Notes: a model not told the origin generated them from the letters alone. Numbered from the stretch's first letter, positions 17,657-27,215 are shown. The stretch: DNA of 64,000 nt from Verrucomicrobiales bacterium (GCA_024233215.1 JACKPW010000019.1:79289-143288), one strand, 5' to 3'. Numbers and translations: made by a program.

Positions 17657-20600
17657 TCACGGTTCGACGCCCTCGGGCAGACACTTCCGCAACGCGGAGA
17701 CGCCCGGCACGCCTGGTTGCGCCGCCAGGATGTGGCCCGCCTCATCCGTGATCACCGTGGAAGGGAGGGGCGGTTCCTGCCCCAGGGCGTCGGCAAACGC
17801 CGTCGCCACCTGGCCCCGTTGAGAGACATCGATGTTCACCAGGCGCGCGGTCGGCTGCCATTGCCGCGCATATTCCCCGAGCCGTTGGTTGTCATCAGCC
17901 GGATCGACCGGCACCGCCAGAATCTCGATGCCCTCCGGTTCGAGCATTTCCTTCAGGCGCTTCAACCCCGGCAGGCCCGTTGTCCAGGCCGCCGACGTGG
18001 TGGCGAAAGTGATGTAGGCGCGAACCTTCGCCGGTCGCCTGCCGGTGTCCCACGTATGGACCGGGAAGACGCTTCCGCGATCGACCGAGGTGCCGCCCGC
18101 CACCCGGTTGACGCGATAGGGTTCGCTGGTGAAGAGCGTCCCCGTCGGGGAATCGGCCGCCTTCTCGTAGACCGTCAGCAACGTCCCCTCCGGGATCTCA
18201 CCGGTCCGGGCCGTCAAACCGGACGGCCAGCGCACGGTGACCGAGGCCGCCTTCCGGTGATCCCCGATCCCCACCACCATGGTGGGCGAATGCTGCGAGG
18301 ACCACCCCTCCCCACACCGGTGTTCCCGCCCAACCTGTTCATCGCCGAGATCGACGGTCACCCGCGCGCCATAGCCGTCGCGGCAGGCATATTCCTTCGA
18401 GGGAGCCGCCGTGTCGTTGCCGCCCACGAACCGGACGGCAATCACCCCACCCGATACGCCGGCGGCCCGCATTTCGTTATGGTAGAGATTGAACAGGGGT
18501 TGATTCCCATTGACCAACGCAAGGTCAAGCCAGCCGTCGCGGTCATAGTCGAGCACGGCGAACCCGCGGCTGTCGGCCGGATTATCCAACCCGGCGATAC
18601 CGGACGCGTCCACGAAGGAACGCCCCCCGAGGTTCGCAAACAGCCGGTTGCGCTCGCGATCGTGGAGGGAATGGACCCAAATCCGGTCACCCCGTCGTTC
18701 CACCCCGACCATCCGGGCATCGATCTCGGGGCCCTGACCGTCGGGCGGCGGCGTGCGTCGCCACTCGGGCGAGAACCGGAACGAGGCGCGCGACAACTGT
18801 TCGTCGGCCCGCACCATCGTGCGCCACAGATTGCTCTCCAAATCCAGCCCCGACGCCAGTTCCTGGGGTGCGGAGAAGTAGCCGCTCATGACGTAGAGGT
18901 CGAGGAAGCTGTCATTGTTGAAGTCGGCGAAGCAACCGCCCCACGACCAACCGATGCGTTTCACCGTCATGGCCGGCGGTTCCAGGCCGGCGACCTGCTG
19001 GAACCTGCCGTCGGCCCCCTTGTGGTAAAGGAAATTGCCGTTGGCCGAATCGGCGAAAAGCGGGTCCAGGCCAGGAATCCGCTCGCTCATCCGGCGGCCC
19101 GCCTCGCTGTACATGTTCGACACGTAGAGATCGTCGCGGCCATCGTTGTCGTAGTCGCCAAACGTGGCTCCCATCGAGAAACCGTAAAAGGTCAACCCGG
19201 CCTCCTTGGTCACCTCGGTGAAACCGTTCGGCATGTCGTTGCGAAAAAGCACGTTCATGCCCCAGTCATTAGGCACGTAGAGATCCGGTCGGCCGTCCCC
19301 GTTGTAGTCGCACCAGGTGGCCTGCAGTGAATTCCGCCAGAGCCCGACGGTTTCGTTTTCCGGCGCCGGCTCGAACTGCCCCCCGCCCCGGTTCACCAGC
19401 AGGACGTTCGGCGGCCCCAACTGATCCAGCACGGTGGTCAACTGCAGCTTGCTGTGCTCGGCGACCCGACGTCGGAACTCGCGGGCCAGTTCCGGCGAAA
19501 AGAATTCATCCGGCCAGTCGAAGTCGCTGCCTTGGGCCGCCTTGGCATAGCCCCCGCCCGATCCGGATGGCGCGGCCGGCCGATAGGTACAGAGGTAAAC
19601 ATCCAACAAGCCGTCGGCGTTGTAGTCCGCCGCGGACATCGAGATCACCGCCATCGGCATGTACTTCGGAATCGGATACTGGTAAAAAACCCCACCCCGG
19701 TTCTCGAGGTAACTGGTCCGCAGCAGGCTCCGACCGAGCATGGCGTCGAGGTCCCCGTCGTTGTCGAAGTCGGCGAAGATCGCGCAGGTGGTGTGTCCGG
19801 GGAGGTCCAGTTTGTATTGCGCGGCCTCCTCCGAGAACGTGCCGTCCCCGTGGTTGATGAGCAGCATGTTCTTGCCGATCCGCACAGTGATGTAGATGTC
19901 ATCGAAGCCGTCCCCGTTGACGTCCGCCACCGCGATCCCTTCCTTCTGGTTCACCGAGATCGGGGCGAAATAGGGGTGCGGCATCTGCTGCATGCCGTCC
20001 CGGTAGTACTTCACCGTGGCCTCGTAGTGTTGGGACCGACGCAGCATCGCCGGATCCTGCGGCGGGCGCAGCGCCGCGTCCAGGGCCTCCACGAACAGCC
20101 GCTTGGGACTCGAGTTCCACTCCATCCCCTCGGTTTTCCACCCGACGATTTGCCAGTCGCCCGCGCCTCCTTCGGCAGTCTTCGGGCGCGCCCACTCCAA
20201 CGCCAGGGTGCCCCGCAGGGAACGCCATTCGCCGGACTTCATCCGGGCCAATGCCTCAAACCGCCCCGCTGATTGGAACCGCCACAGATCACCCTCCGGA
20301 TGCTCGCCGCGGGTCAGCCACAGCTTCGCATGGTCGAAGAAAGAAACCTCGTCCAGCAACGGCCGCCAGAGGTCCACCGCCGCGACCGGTTGCGACGATT
20401 CGGCCACCGGCCACGCACGCGTCTCCAGCACCGGCCGGTTCTCCCCCTGAACCTCCGGGGCCGGGCCGAGATCGGTCACCTGAACGGAATCTCCGAACAG
20501 AGCCGCAACCGCAGTCTCCCCCCCGGGCAACTGCAGGTCGAGCAGGGCTTCGGACAACTGGCTCATCCTCGGGGCCAGTTTGAGCAGCGTCTCCTCGTCG

Positions 20601-20917
20601 CTGACCAAGGCCCGGACCACAGCATCGTCGTTCGGACCGGAAGACGGCGGTGCAGAAGCCGGGACCTCGGCTGGGTCCGTCAGGGTCGGCGCGGTCGAAG
20701 GGGGATTGAGGAATCGCCAGGCCGGGTAACCCAGCGCCAGGAGAGCCAGCACCGCCACCCCCAGGACAAGCCCGGACTTCCGTTGAACCGTTTCTCCTGC
20801 AGTGGGTTGCGATGCGCTCTCCGACCCCTTCCCCGCCGGGGCAGGGCTGATGCCCGAGGCCGGTTGGCCGGGTTTTCCGCCGCCTCGCCGCTTACCGGAC
20901 CTGTTGCGTGATTTCAT
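17657..20917 (-). CDS. membrane-anchored FG-GAP / ASPIC-UnbV protein with thioredoxin-like C-terminus
   Basis: This 1086-residue protein starts with a basic cytoplasmic tail and one transmembrane segment (about 50-68; GLVLGVAVLALLALGYPA), so most of it is exported. A domain of unknown type covers about 95-300. FG-GAP/VCBS repeats begin near 325 (IAVADVNGDGFDDIYIT, FADFDNDGDLDAM, AADYNADGLLDVY, WCDYNGDGRPDLY, FGDYDNDGRDDLY). An ASPIC/UnbV module follows at about 800-890 (CRDGYGARVTVDLGDEQ to VTVRWPSG). The last ~115 residues look like a TlpA/thioredoxin fold, but the active-site position reads TTSAAWTTGLP, so both redox cysteines are absent. It is convergent with the GH42-like gene and divergent from the repeat protein at 21177. 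Confidence 0.88.
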   Translation of the reverse strand: MKSRNRSGKRRGGGKPGQPASGISPAPAGKGSESASQPTAGETVQRKSGLVLGVAVLALLALGYPAWRFLNPPSTAPTLTDPAEVPASAPPSSGPNDDAVVRALVSDEETLLKLAPRMSQLSEALLDLQLPGGETAVAALFGDSVQVTDLGPAPEVQGENRPVLETRAWPVAESSQPVAAVDLWRPLLDEVSFFDHAKLWLTRGEHPEGDLWRFQSAGRFEALARMKSGEWRSLRGTLALEWARPKTAEGGAGDWQIVGWKTEGMEWNSSPKRLFVEALDAALRPPQDPAMLRRSQHYEATVKYYRDGMQQMPHPYFAPISVNQKEGIAVADVNGDGFDDIYITVRIGKNMLLINHGDGTFSEEAAQYKLDLPGHTTCAIFADFDNDGDLDAMLGRSLLRTSYLENRGGVFYQYPIPKYMPMAVISMSAADYNADGLLDVYLCTYRPAAPSGSGGGYAKAAQGSDFDWPDEFFSPELAREFRRRVAEHSKLQLTTVLDQLGPPNVLLVNRGGGQFEPAPENETVGLWRNSLQATWCDYNGDGRPDLYVPNDWGMNVLFRNDMPNGFTEVTKEAGLTFYGFSMGATFGDYDNDGRDDLYVSNMYSEAGRRMSERIPGLDPLFADSANGNFLYHKGADGRFQQVAGLEPPAMTVKRIGWSWGGCFADFNNDSFLDLYVMSGYFSAPQELASGLDLESNLWRTMVRADEQLSRASFRFSPEWRRTPPPDGQGPEIDARMVGVERRGDRIWVHSLHDRERNRLFANLGGRSFVDASGIAGLDNPADSRGFAVLDYDRDGWLDLALVNGNQPLFNLYHNEMRAAGVSGGVIAVRFVGGNDTAAPSKEYACRDGYGARVTVDLGDEQVGREHRCGEGWSSQHSPTMVVGIGDHRKAASVTVRWPSGLTARTGEIPEGTLLTVYEKAADSPTGTLFTSEPYRVNRVAGGTSVDRGSVFPVHTWDTGRRPAKVRAYITFATTSAAWTTGLPGLKRLKEMLEPEGIEILAVPVDPADDNQRLGEYARQWQPTARLVNIDVSQRGQVATAFADALGQEPPLPSTVITDEAGHILAAQPGVPGVSALRKCLPEGVEP

Positions 20918-21176
20918 GTTGGTCTGGCCGGCAGGCTATCGGGTGCGGGCAGCGTTCCCAAGCGGAATTGCTGCGGTCCTGCATGGCGAGGGAAAGGCAG
21001 GCCGGCTAAGGTCCGAAGCACCACGTCTCGAAACGGAGTACGGAACTGCCCCCCGCGGGAGCAAATGCACCAACATCAGCGCTGCAATCCAACGACTTAC
21101 GCCGCCCCGGTCAGTGGCCCTGAGACGCGCCCCTTTCGCCCCTTTTCGCTTGACAGGATTCACGCACATGTAACAA

Positions 21177-24100
21177 ATGGCGCCAATGAAACCAGTCAAC
21201 CGGCTAACTCATAATCTGTGCCTTGCCCTGCTCACGCTGGGCGCTTTTCACACGGTCCGGGCAGACGTGCTCTGGACCGTGGGCCTCGACGACAACGGCT
21301 GGCCTTGTCCGGGCACCGGCGCGGGCGGGGCGGATGCCTGTTTCCTGCAGGAAAACGGCGCGGTCAACGGCCTGCCCGGCGATCCCTACGCCTCGGACAA
21401 TGACTACTACCTGTCCGGCCAGTACTACTTCACCATCCCGGACGGGGCGTACGACCCGGTGGGCTGGTTTGACGTCCTCCCCGGCTCTCCCCCCGGAGGT
21501 GAGGAGAACGCGGAACGCGCCTTCACCACCGGCGACATCGAGCAGCGTTACCATTTCAACCTGCCGGCGGATCTGGGTCCCACCGACCTGCTGTCCGTCA
21601 CATGGGACCACAACAACCTCGATGAAAGCGGGTCGGACCCGCGGTTCGGCGTTGCCATTCTGGTGAACGGCGTCGAGGTCCAACCCCAGATCATCATCCG
21701 GCCGGCGCAGCTCGACGTCGACTACACCACCCCAGCCTTCACGTTGGAAAGCGTTGGGGCAATCGCCGGCTCCGGTTACGACAATGTCATCACGCTGAAG
21801 GGCACCAGCTACAGCACGGAAGGCGGCGGCAACTGGATGGGCATCGACTACGTCCAACTCAATACGGAGACTACCATCCTGCCGACCCCGGTCTTTCCTT
21901 GGACCGCCGGTTCCAGTGACGATGCCTTCCCCCCCTTCGTGGACGGCGACGGTGCGGTCAACGACCTGCCCGGAAGTCCCACCGCGGCTGACAATGACTA
22001 CTATTACGCCGGTTCCTACGAAACCGTTATCGCCGCCAACGGCACCTATACGGGAGTCGGTGACGTGCCCGCCAATGAAGGGTCGGCGGAAGGCAGGCTG
22101 AGCACCGACGAGACGGAACTGCGCTATCACTTCAACCTGCCGATCACAGTGCAAGCGGGTGACCTCGCGGCAGTAAGCTTCGACGCCTTGGAACTCGACA
22201 GCGGCGGGGCCAATCCGCGCTTCGGCGTGGAAGTCTACGTCAACGGGGTGCAGGTCGGAACGGAAGTGGTGATCACCGGGGCGGAACTCGGGCAGCAGAT
22301 CACCACACCCGCCTTCGCCTTGAACAGCGTCAACGCGGGCTTCGGACTTGGGGTGGACAACATCGTCACCCTCCGCGGCGTCAGCTACACCGGGGGCGGA
22401 AACTGGCTCAAGCTGGATTTCGTGCGCTTCAAGCCCATGCCCCGGCCGCCCTCGCTCCCGTGGTCCGTGGGCCGCAATGACAATTTGCAGCGGACCGATC
22501 TGGACGGCGGTGGATCCAACGCCTCCTTCGTCCAGGAAAACGGCGTGATCAACCCCCTGCCCGGCATTCCCACCAGCCCGGAAATCGATGGCCAGGCGGA
22601 CAATGATTACTACTTGGCGGGCATCTACGAGCACGTAATCGCAGCCAACGGCACCTACACCCCGGTGGGCGACGTCCCAAGGAACGAGGAGGCCGCCGAG
22701 CGCGCCTTCGCCGGAGCGGACAACGACCTGCGTTACCATTTCAACCTGCCGGCCGCGCTCAGTCCGGACGCCCCCCTCACGTTCAGCTTCGATCCGATCA
22801 GCTTGGATCAAAGCGGCGCCGACCCGCGCTATGGCGCCGAGGTCTACGTCAATGGCGTTCAGGTTCAGGGCGAGGTCCTGATCCGGCCGGGCGACCTGAA
22901 CCGGACGGTTTTCACCGCGCCCTTCACCCCCGCCGAGGTGGGGGCCGAGATGGGGGTGGGCTTTGACAACATCGTCAGTCTCAGGGGCAACAACTACAAC
23001 GATGTGGATGGGGGCGGCAACTGGATGGGCTTCGACTACGTGCGCCTCGATCCGGTAATGGATCCGCCGTTCCCGCTGGACGTGAACACGGACAACAACA
23101 GCCACACCGGAGGGGCAGGCGGCGGAGCCAACGCCGTCATGGTCCAGGAAGCCGGCACAAACCCGCCTCCGGGGAACCCGGCGGGCGGGGAGGTCGATCA
23201 AGCCAGCGATGACGACTACTACTTCGCCGGGGAGTACACGACCACCATTCCCGGTGTGACCACCATGTATGGGGCCTATGAACCAGCAGGAACCGTGCTG
23301 GTGAACGAATACGCCGCCGAGCGGGCCTTCACCCCCGGTGACCCCGAAATGCGGTTCCACTTCAACCTGCCGGAGACCCTGCAACCGGCGGATCAATTGT
23401 TCATCTCGTATGACGCGCTCGACCTGGATGGCAGCGGCGGAAACCCGCAGTACGGAGTGGAGGTCTACTTCAATGGAGTCCTGGTCCAACCGGAGCAGGT
23501 GATCACCTCGGCGGAACTCGATGTCGACTACACCGTCGGCCCCTTCACCCTGAGCAGTGTCGGCGCCCAGGTTGGCCCCGGCTTCGACAACGTCATCACG
23601 CTCAAGGGCATCGATCACGCCGCCGACGGTGGCGGCAGTTGGATGGGGGTGGATTACCTCCAAGTGAATCCGCCGCCGCAACCGGTGTTCCCGTGGGCAG
23701 TCGGACGCGATGACAACGCGTGGCCTGCCGGCAACGGCGGTGGTGAGAACGCCACCTTCGTTCAGGAGGCCAACGTGAACGCGCCTCCCGGCAATCCCAG
23801 GAGCCCTGAAACCAACCAGCAGGCCGACGACGACTACTACTTCGCCGGCAACTACGCGAACACCATCCCGGGCGTGGTGCAGATGTACGGCGCCTACACG
23901 CCGGTCGGATACGTCCTGCGGAATGAGGAGGCGGCAGAACGCGCTTTCGCGGGTGCTGACAACGAGTTGCGCTATCACTTCAACCTCCCGGCCACCGTGA
24001 CTCCCAGTGACGAGGTGGTGGTCACCTTCGACGCCTTGAACCTCGACGAAAGCGACACGAACACGGACCCGCGCTACGGAATCGAGATCTACGTGAACGG

Positions 24101-24503
24101 CACGCTGGTCCAGCCCGAGATCATCATCCGGCCCGATCAGATCGATCAGGACTACTCCACCGAACCGTTCACCCTCGCCAGTGTGAACGCCGGCATCGGC
24201 GGCAGTTCGGACAACATCGTCACGCTCAAGGGCATCAACTACAGCGCCGACGGTGGCGGCAACTGGATGGGCATCGACTACGTCAAAATGGGTGCGCCCG
24301 GCGATGATACCCCGCTCGTGTTCACGGATGCCTCGGTCAGCGGCGGCATCCTGACCCTCACTTGGACCGGCACCGGCAACCTCGAGGCGGCTCCCACGGT
24401 GGACGGCCCCTGGACGCCGGTGTCCCCGACGCCGGCATCGCCCTACAGCGAGGACGTCCAGCCTGCCGAGACAGGCCGCTTCTTCCGCTTGGTGAAGCCG
24501 TAG
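21177..24503 (+). CDS. large exported protein with five tandem ~205-residue beta repeats
   Basis: This 1108-residue secreted protein has a signal peptide (LCLALLTLGAFHTVRA) and five tandem repeats, encoded at about 21267-21885, 21886-22447, 22448-23065, 23066-23680 and 23681-24294. The second is shorter (about 187 residues) than the others (about 205). Each repeat opens with a PW-x-VGxDDN motif, then carries a DNDYY(F/L)AG segment, AERAF, RYHFNLP, LDESGxDPRYGVEVYVNG, and DNIVTLKG...GGGNWMGIDYV. The asparagine/aspartate density suggests calcium-stabilised jelly rolls and possible carbohydrate or matrix binding. The C-terminal domain (VFTDASVSGGILTLTWTG to TGRFFRLVKP) matches tails of other exported proteins of the phylum. 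No catalytic motif is seen. A strong terminator follows at 24534. Confidence 0.88.
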   Translation: MAPMKPVNRLTHNLCLALLTLGAFHTVRADVLWTVGLDDNGWPCPGTGAGGADACFLQENGAVNGLPGDPYASDNDYYLSGQYYFTIPDGAYDPVGWFDVLPGSPPGGEENAERAFTTGDIEQRYHFNLPADLGPTDLLSVTWDHNNLDESGSDPRFGVAILVNGVEVQPQIIIRPAQLDVDYTTPAFTLESVGAIAGSGYDNVITLKGTSYSTEGGGNWMGIDYVQLNTETTILPTPVFPWTAGSSDDAFPPFVDGDGAVNDLPGSPTAADNDYYYAGSYETVIAANGTYTGVGDVPANEGSAEGRLSTDETELRYHFNLPITVQAGDLAAVSFDALELDSGGANPRFGVEVYVNGVQVGTEVVITGAELGQQITTPAFALNSVNAGFGLGVDNIVTLRGVSYTGGGNWLKLDFVRFKPMPRPPSLPWSVGRNDNLQRTDLDGGGSNASFVQENGVINPLPGIPTSPEIDGQADNDYYLAGIYEHVIAANGTYTPVGDVPRNEEAAERAFAGADNDLRYHFNLPAALSPDAPLTFSFDPISLDQSGADPRYGAEVYVNGVQVQGEVLIRPGDLNRTVFTAPFTPAEVGAEMGVGFDNIVSLRGNNYNDVDGGGNWMGFDYVRLDPVMDPPFPLDVNTDNNSHTGGAGGGANAVMVQEAGTNPPPGNPAGGEVDQASDDDYYFAGEYTTTIPGVTTMYGAYEPAGTVLVNEYAAERAFTPGDPEMRFHFNLPETLQPADQLFISYDALDLDGSGGNPQYGVEVYFNGVLVQPEQVITSAELDVDYTVGPFTLSSVGAQVGPGFDNVITLKGIDHAADGGGSWMGVDYLQVNPPPQPVFPWAVGRDDNAWPAGNGGGENATFVQEANVNAPPGNPRSPETNQQADDDYYFAGNYANTIPGVVQMYGAYTPVGYVLRNEEAAERAFAGADNELRYHFNLPATVTPSDEVVVTFDALNLDESDTNTDPRYGIEIYVNGTLVQPEIIIRPDQIDQDYSTEPFTLASVNAGIGGSSDNIVTLKGINYSADGGGNWMGIDYVKMGAPGDDTPLVFTDASVSGGILTLTWTGTGNLEAAPTVDGPWTPVSPTPASPYSEDVQPAETGRFFRLVKP

Positions 24504-24533
24504 GCGCCCAAGCCAAGTCATCGGCTTGACACA

Positions 24534-24566
24534 ACGCGTGCCCGACCACTTGCGGGCACGCGTTTT
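24534..24566 (+). terminator. rho-independent terminator after repeat-protein gene
   Basis: An 11-bp perfect stem (ACGCGTGCCCG / CGGGCACGCGT) with an 8-nt loop is followed by TTTT, starting 30 bp after the stop codon of the 1108-residue protein gene. The base of the stem is AT-flanked, as expected for an intrinsic terminator. Confidence 0.85.
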
Positions 24567-24581
24567 CGCTTTCCGAACGCC

Positions 24582-24674
24582 GTAGTCGCCGACGTCAGTC
24601 GGCGCTGATCCCATCGGGGGCCGGGATCATCTGCAAGACAGAGACTCTTGCGCTGACTGGACGCCAGCAGCCAC
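24582..24674. repeat. MITE-like inverted-repeat element GTAGCCGC family, copy 1
   Basis: The left end GTAGTCGCCGACGTCAGTCG and the right end GCGCTGACTGGACGCCAGCA plus GCCAC are imperfect inverted repeats of about 24 bp. A second copy follows directly (24681-24775) and two more lie at 45871-46107. The element lies between convergent genes and encodes no protein. Confidence 0.6.
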
Positions 24675-24680
24675 CCGACC

Positions 24681-24775
24681 GTAGCCGCGGGCGTACAGTC
24701 CGCGCTGTCCCCACCTGGGGTCCGGGGACACCTGGGGGAGAGCCACACTCGCGCCGCCAGGGCGTCGGCAGCTAC
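24681..24775. repeat. MITE-like inverted-repeat element GTAGCCGC family, copy 2
   Basis: It begins GTAGCCGCGGGCGTACAGTC and ends with an inverted counterpart (GCGCCGCCAGGGCGTCGGCA then GCTAC). It has the same family ends as copy 1, 6 bp away, and as the pair near 46 kb. It ends 6 bp before the stop codon of the AGE-family gene. Confidence 0.6.
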
Positions 24776-24781
24776 TCCGGC

Positions 24782-25978
24782 TCACGCGGTCACGCGATCT
24801 TCCTCTTCCAGCAACTTCCAGCAGTACCACTGCATGCGCGGCAGGTGGAACGGTCCCTTGAAATGGTTGCCCTTCATCCCGGTTGAGAGCCGACCGTCCC
24901 GGTGGAGGTAGCCGAACCACTCCCCATGCAGGGGATCGTGGAAACGCCGGTGGGCATACTCGTGAACCATCGCATGCCAGTGCGCATAGCGCGCCTCGCC
25001 GGTCATCCTCCAGGCCAGGAGCGTGGCGATGATCGCCTCGCACTGCGGCCACCAGAACTTCATGTCCTGCCAGTATTCCATGACCGGGCGCCCCGTCGGG
25101 TCCCGGAAATAGAGGATGCCCCCGTGTTCGCCATCCCACCCCTGCTGCCAGGAGTAGTCCAGCATCTTCAGGCCCAATGCCTCCAACGCCAGGTCGCCCC
25201 CGCGCCTTCGCGCCTCGTGCAGGACAAACCAGGCCCCCTCGATCGCGTGGCCCGGGTTGATGGTCCGCTCCTGCAGATGGTCGATGAACCCGCCGTCGGG
25301 AGACACCTGCTCCATGACACAGCGCAGGTCGTCACTCACACACTGCCGGATCCTGCCGATGAACCCCTCAATCCGTGACGCCGCGTAATCATCCCCGACC
25401 GTGTCACACAACTGCTGCGCGACGTTGAGGAAGATCATCGGCACCCCCAACCCGGCGGCCGGTCTGGTGTCAGTGTACTTCAGTTCCAGCGGTCGCATCC
25501 CATCGACATGTTCCATGCAGCGCCGAAACAGGTCCCGGGCCTGCCCGGCCAGCCTCGCATCCCCGGTCGCCTTCGCCGTCGCAGCGAAGGCCAGCACCGC
25601 GAAGGCTTCCGAAAAGAAGTAGCGGCGTTTCCGGATCGGCCGCCCATCCCGGGTGACAAGGAAGAACATGCGGCCATCAGCATCGAAGCAATGCCGCTTC
25701 AGGAAATCCACCCCGCTCACCGCCGCGCGCAGCCACTCCTCCCGAGGTTCAACCGTGTTCACCAGGGTCGCCAGCATCCAGGCGAACCTTCCGTGAAACC
25801 AGACGGACTTGTCATCGTCCAGCAGCGTCCCGTCGCGGTCTCGCATCAGCAGGTAACCCCCGTGCTCCCGGTCCAGCGATCGGGGCAGCCAGAAAGGCAA
25901 CGTATCCTGCAGCAGCGAGTCGCGGTAAAACTGACGCAACTCCTCACACTCTTCGGCCGTGTAACCGCTGGATTCCAT
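24782..25978 (-). CDS. AGE family epimerase/isomerase (N-acylglucosamine 2-epimerase type)
   Basis: This 398-residue (alpha/alpha)6-barrel protein is of the N-acylglucosamine 2-epimerase family, whose members epimerise or isomerise sugars such as GlcNAc/ManNAc, cellobiose or mannose/fructose. Family landmarks are DREHGGYLLMRDRDG, KSVWFHGRFAWMLATL, the conserved RMFFLVTRDGRPIRKRRYFF region, NPGHAIEGAWFVLHEA with the catalytic-type His, WDGEHGGILYFRD and KFWWPQCEAIIATL. The ATG at 25978 (MESSGYTAEE) is chosen because the frame upstream to 26116 has no family content and overlaps the next gene. No signal peptide is present, so it is probably cytoplasmic. Specificity cannot be decided. Confidence 0.9.
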   Translation of the reverse strand: MESSGYTAEECEELRQFYRDSLLQDTLPFWLPRSLDREHGGYLLMRDRDGTLLDDDKSVWFHGRFAWMLATLVNTVEPREEWLRAAVSGVDFLKRHCFDADGRMFFLVTRDGRPIRKRRYFFSEAFAVLAFAATAKATGDARLAGQARDLFRRCMEHVDGMRPLELKYTDTRPAAGLGVPMIFLNVAQQLCDTVGDDYAASRIEGFIGRIRQCVSDDLRCVMEQVSPDGGFIDHLQERTINPGHAIEGAWFVLHEARRRGGDLALEALGLKMLDYSWQQGWDGEHGGILYFRDPTGRPVMEYWQDMKFWWPQCEAIIATLLAWRMTGEARYAHWHAMVHEYAHRRFHDPLHGEWFGYLHRDGRLSTGMKGNHFKGPFHLPRMQWYCWKLLEEEDRVTA

Positions 25979-26030
25979 GGGGCTGAATGACTGGGATGTC
26001 TTTGTGCCTGCCGGGCTGCCGATCGGTGGT

Positions 26031-27215
26031 CTACCTGAGGGGATACTGCAATCCCATGGCCCGCAGCGGTGTGCCCAGCGGGTCTCCGGAAGGAACCCTC
26101 CCCGATCTGAGGCCAAGCTCCTCGAGTATGCGGATCACGCGGTCGGGGCGATCCGACTGAACGTAGTCGGCACCCAACCCAATTGCGAGCCGGGCGTAGA
26201 ATTCCGTGTCCGCCGATCCCAGGCAATTCACGAACGCATGGCAGCCCCCGAGATGCGCCGATCGCACCGCATCGGCAGTGACCGCATGCCAGTCCAGATT
26301 CACAATGGCGGGGCGCAACCGGCGGATCATCGCCGCCACCTCCGTCGGATGCTCCGCGGTCGGGCGAATCCGGATGGCCGGCTCCAGTCGAACGATCTCC
26401 TCACACCGATCCCACGGGCCGCAAAACGTCGAATGATGCTCCATTCCGGCCTGCCTTACGACCGCCAACAACCGCGTCAGATCGCCCTCCTTGAAGTCCA
26501 GGTCGGCGTCGATCCGCCCGTGCATCGCCTTCAAAGCCTCCGCCAAGGTCGGCACCCGCACCGGTGGCTCCGGTGGCGCATCTCCCCCCGTCGTCCTCCC
26601 GCCGGTGTCCACGCGCAAGGATCGGATCTGCTCCAGCGTGAAGTCGGCCACCGACCCCCGCCCGTCCGTCATGCGGTCCACCGTCGCATCGTGCATCAAG
26701 ACCAGATGACCATCGGCAGTCTCCCGGATGTCGATCTCGATCAGGTCCGCGCCGACCTCGATCGCCCGCTCGATCGCCGGCAACGTGTTCTCCGGCGGCC
26801 CCAATTCGGCTCCGCCACGATGGGCCACCACCCGGACGCCGGGCCACTCGTAAACCGGCTTCCCGGAGTCTGCCCCGGAGACCCGGCGGATGGACTCCAA
26901 CCGCCCGTGCCTGGCGTTCACCCGCACCTCGAGCACGGCGGCTTCACGCCGGGTCCGTATCAGGTAATGGCGACTCCCGGCAGCGACCGCATCCTGCTCT
27001 TCAAGGAAAGCGGACTCCGCCACACAGCCAGTGTGGATCTCCGCGACATGCACGGCCTCGAGCAAGGTCACCGTCGGCGTTGGGGGCAATGGGGCGTCCG
27101 GTGCCGTCGGCCGGACCGTTTCCTGTGCCGCCACCGCCCCGACAAACCCGAGCCCCAGAACCACGGTGAACGATGCCAGCCTGCCGCCGAGGAGCCATGA
27201 ACCATGGGTACGCAT
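26031..27215 (-). CDS. exported glycerophosphodiester phosphodiesterase family protein
   Basis: This protein hydrolyses glycerophosphodiesters to glycerol 3-phosphate, or acts on related phosphodiesters. From the ATG at 27215 a signal peptide (WLLGGRLASFTVVLGLGFVG, cleaved near VAA-QE) precedes about 100 residues of unassigned sequence. The GDPD TIM barrel follows: VVAHRGG and PENTLPAIERAIEVGADLIE, IDIRETADGHLVLMHDATVDR with the metal-binding Glu/Asp and the catalytic His residues, then DADLDFKEG and a C-terminal GADYVQSDRP. The protein is 394 residues long, above the ~250 of minimal GDPDs because of the N-terminal extension. It lies 52 bp upstream of the AGE-family gene in the same direction, so the two may be co-transcribed. 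Confidence 0.9.
   Translation of the reverse strand: MRTHGSWLLGGRLASFTVVLGLGFVGAVAAQETVRPTAPDAPLPPTPTVTLLEAVHVAEIHTGCVAESAFLEEQDAVAAGSRHYLIRTRREAAVLEVRVNARHGRLESIRRVSGADSGKPVYEWPGVRVVAHRGGAELGPPENTLPAIERAIEVGADLIEIDIRETADGHLVLMHDATVDRMTDGRGSVADFTLEQIRSLRVDTGGRTTGGDAPPEPPVRVPTLAEALKAMHGRIDADLDFKEGDLTRLLAVVRQAGMEHHSTFCGPWDRCEEIVRLEPAIRIRPTAEHPTEVAAMIRRLRPAIVNLDWHAVTADAVRSAHLGGCHAFVNCLGSADTEFYARLAIGLGADYVQSDRPDRVIRILEELGLRSGRVPSGDPLGTPLRAMGLQYPLR

Noticed and set aside
21204..24614. 1136-codon open frame on the minus strand opposite the repeat protein
   Set aside because: It mirrors the repeat gene codon for codon in a high-GC sequence, is made of Val/His/Asp/Gly-rich shadow peptide and has no domain; the plus-strand gene has a signal peptide and clear repeats.
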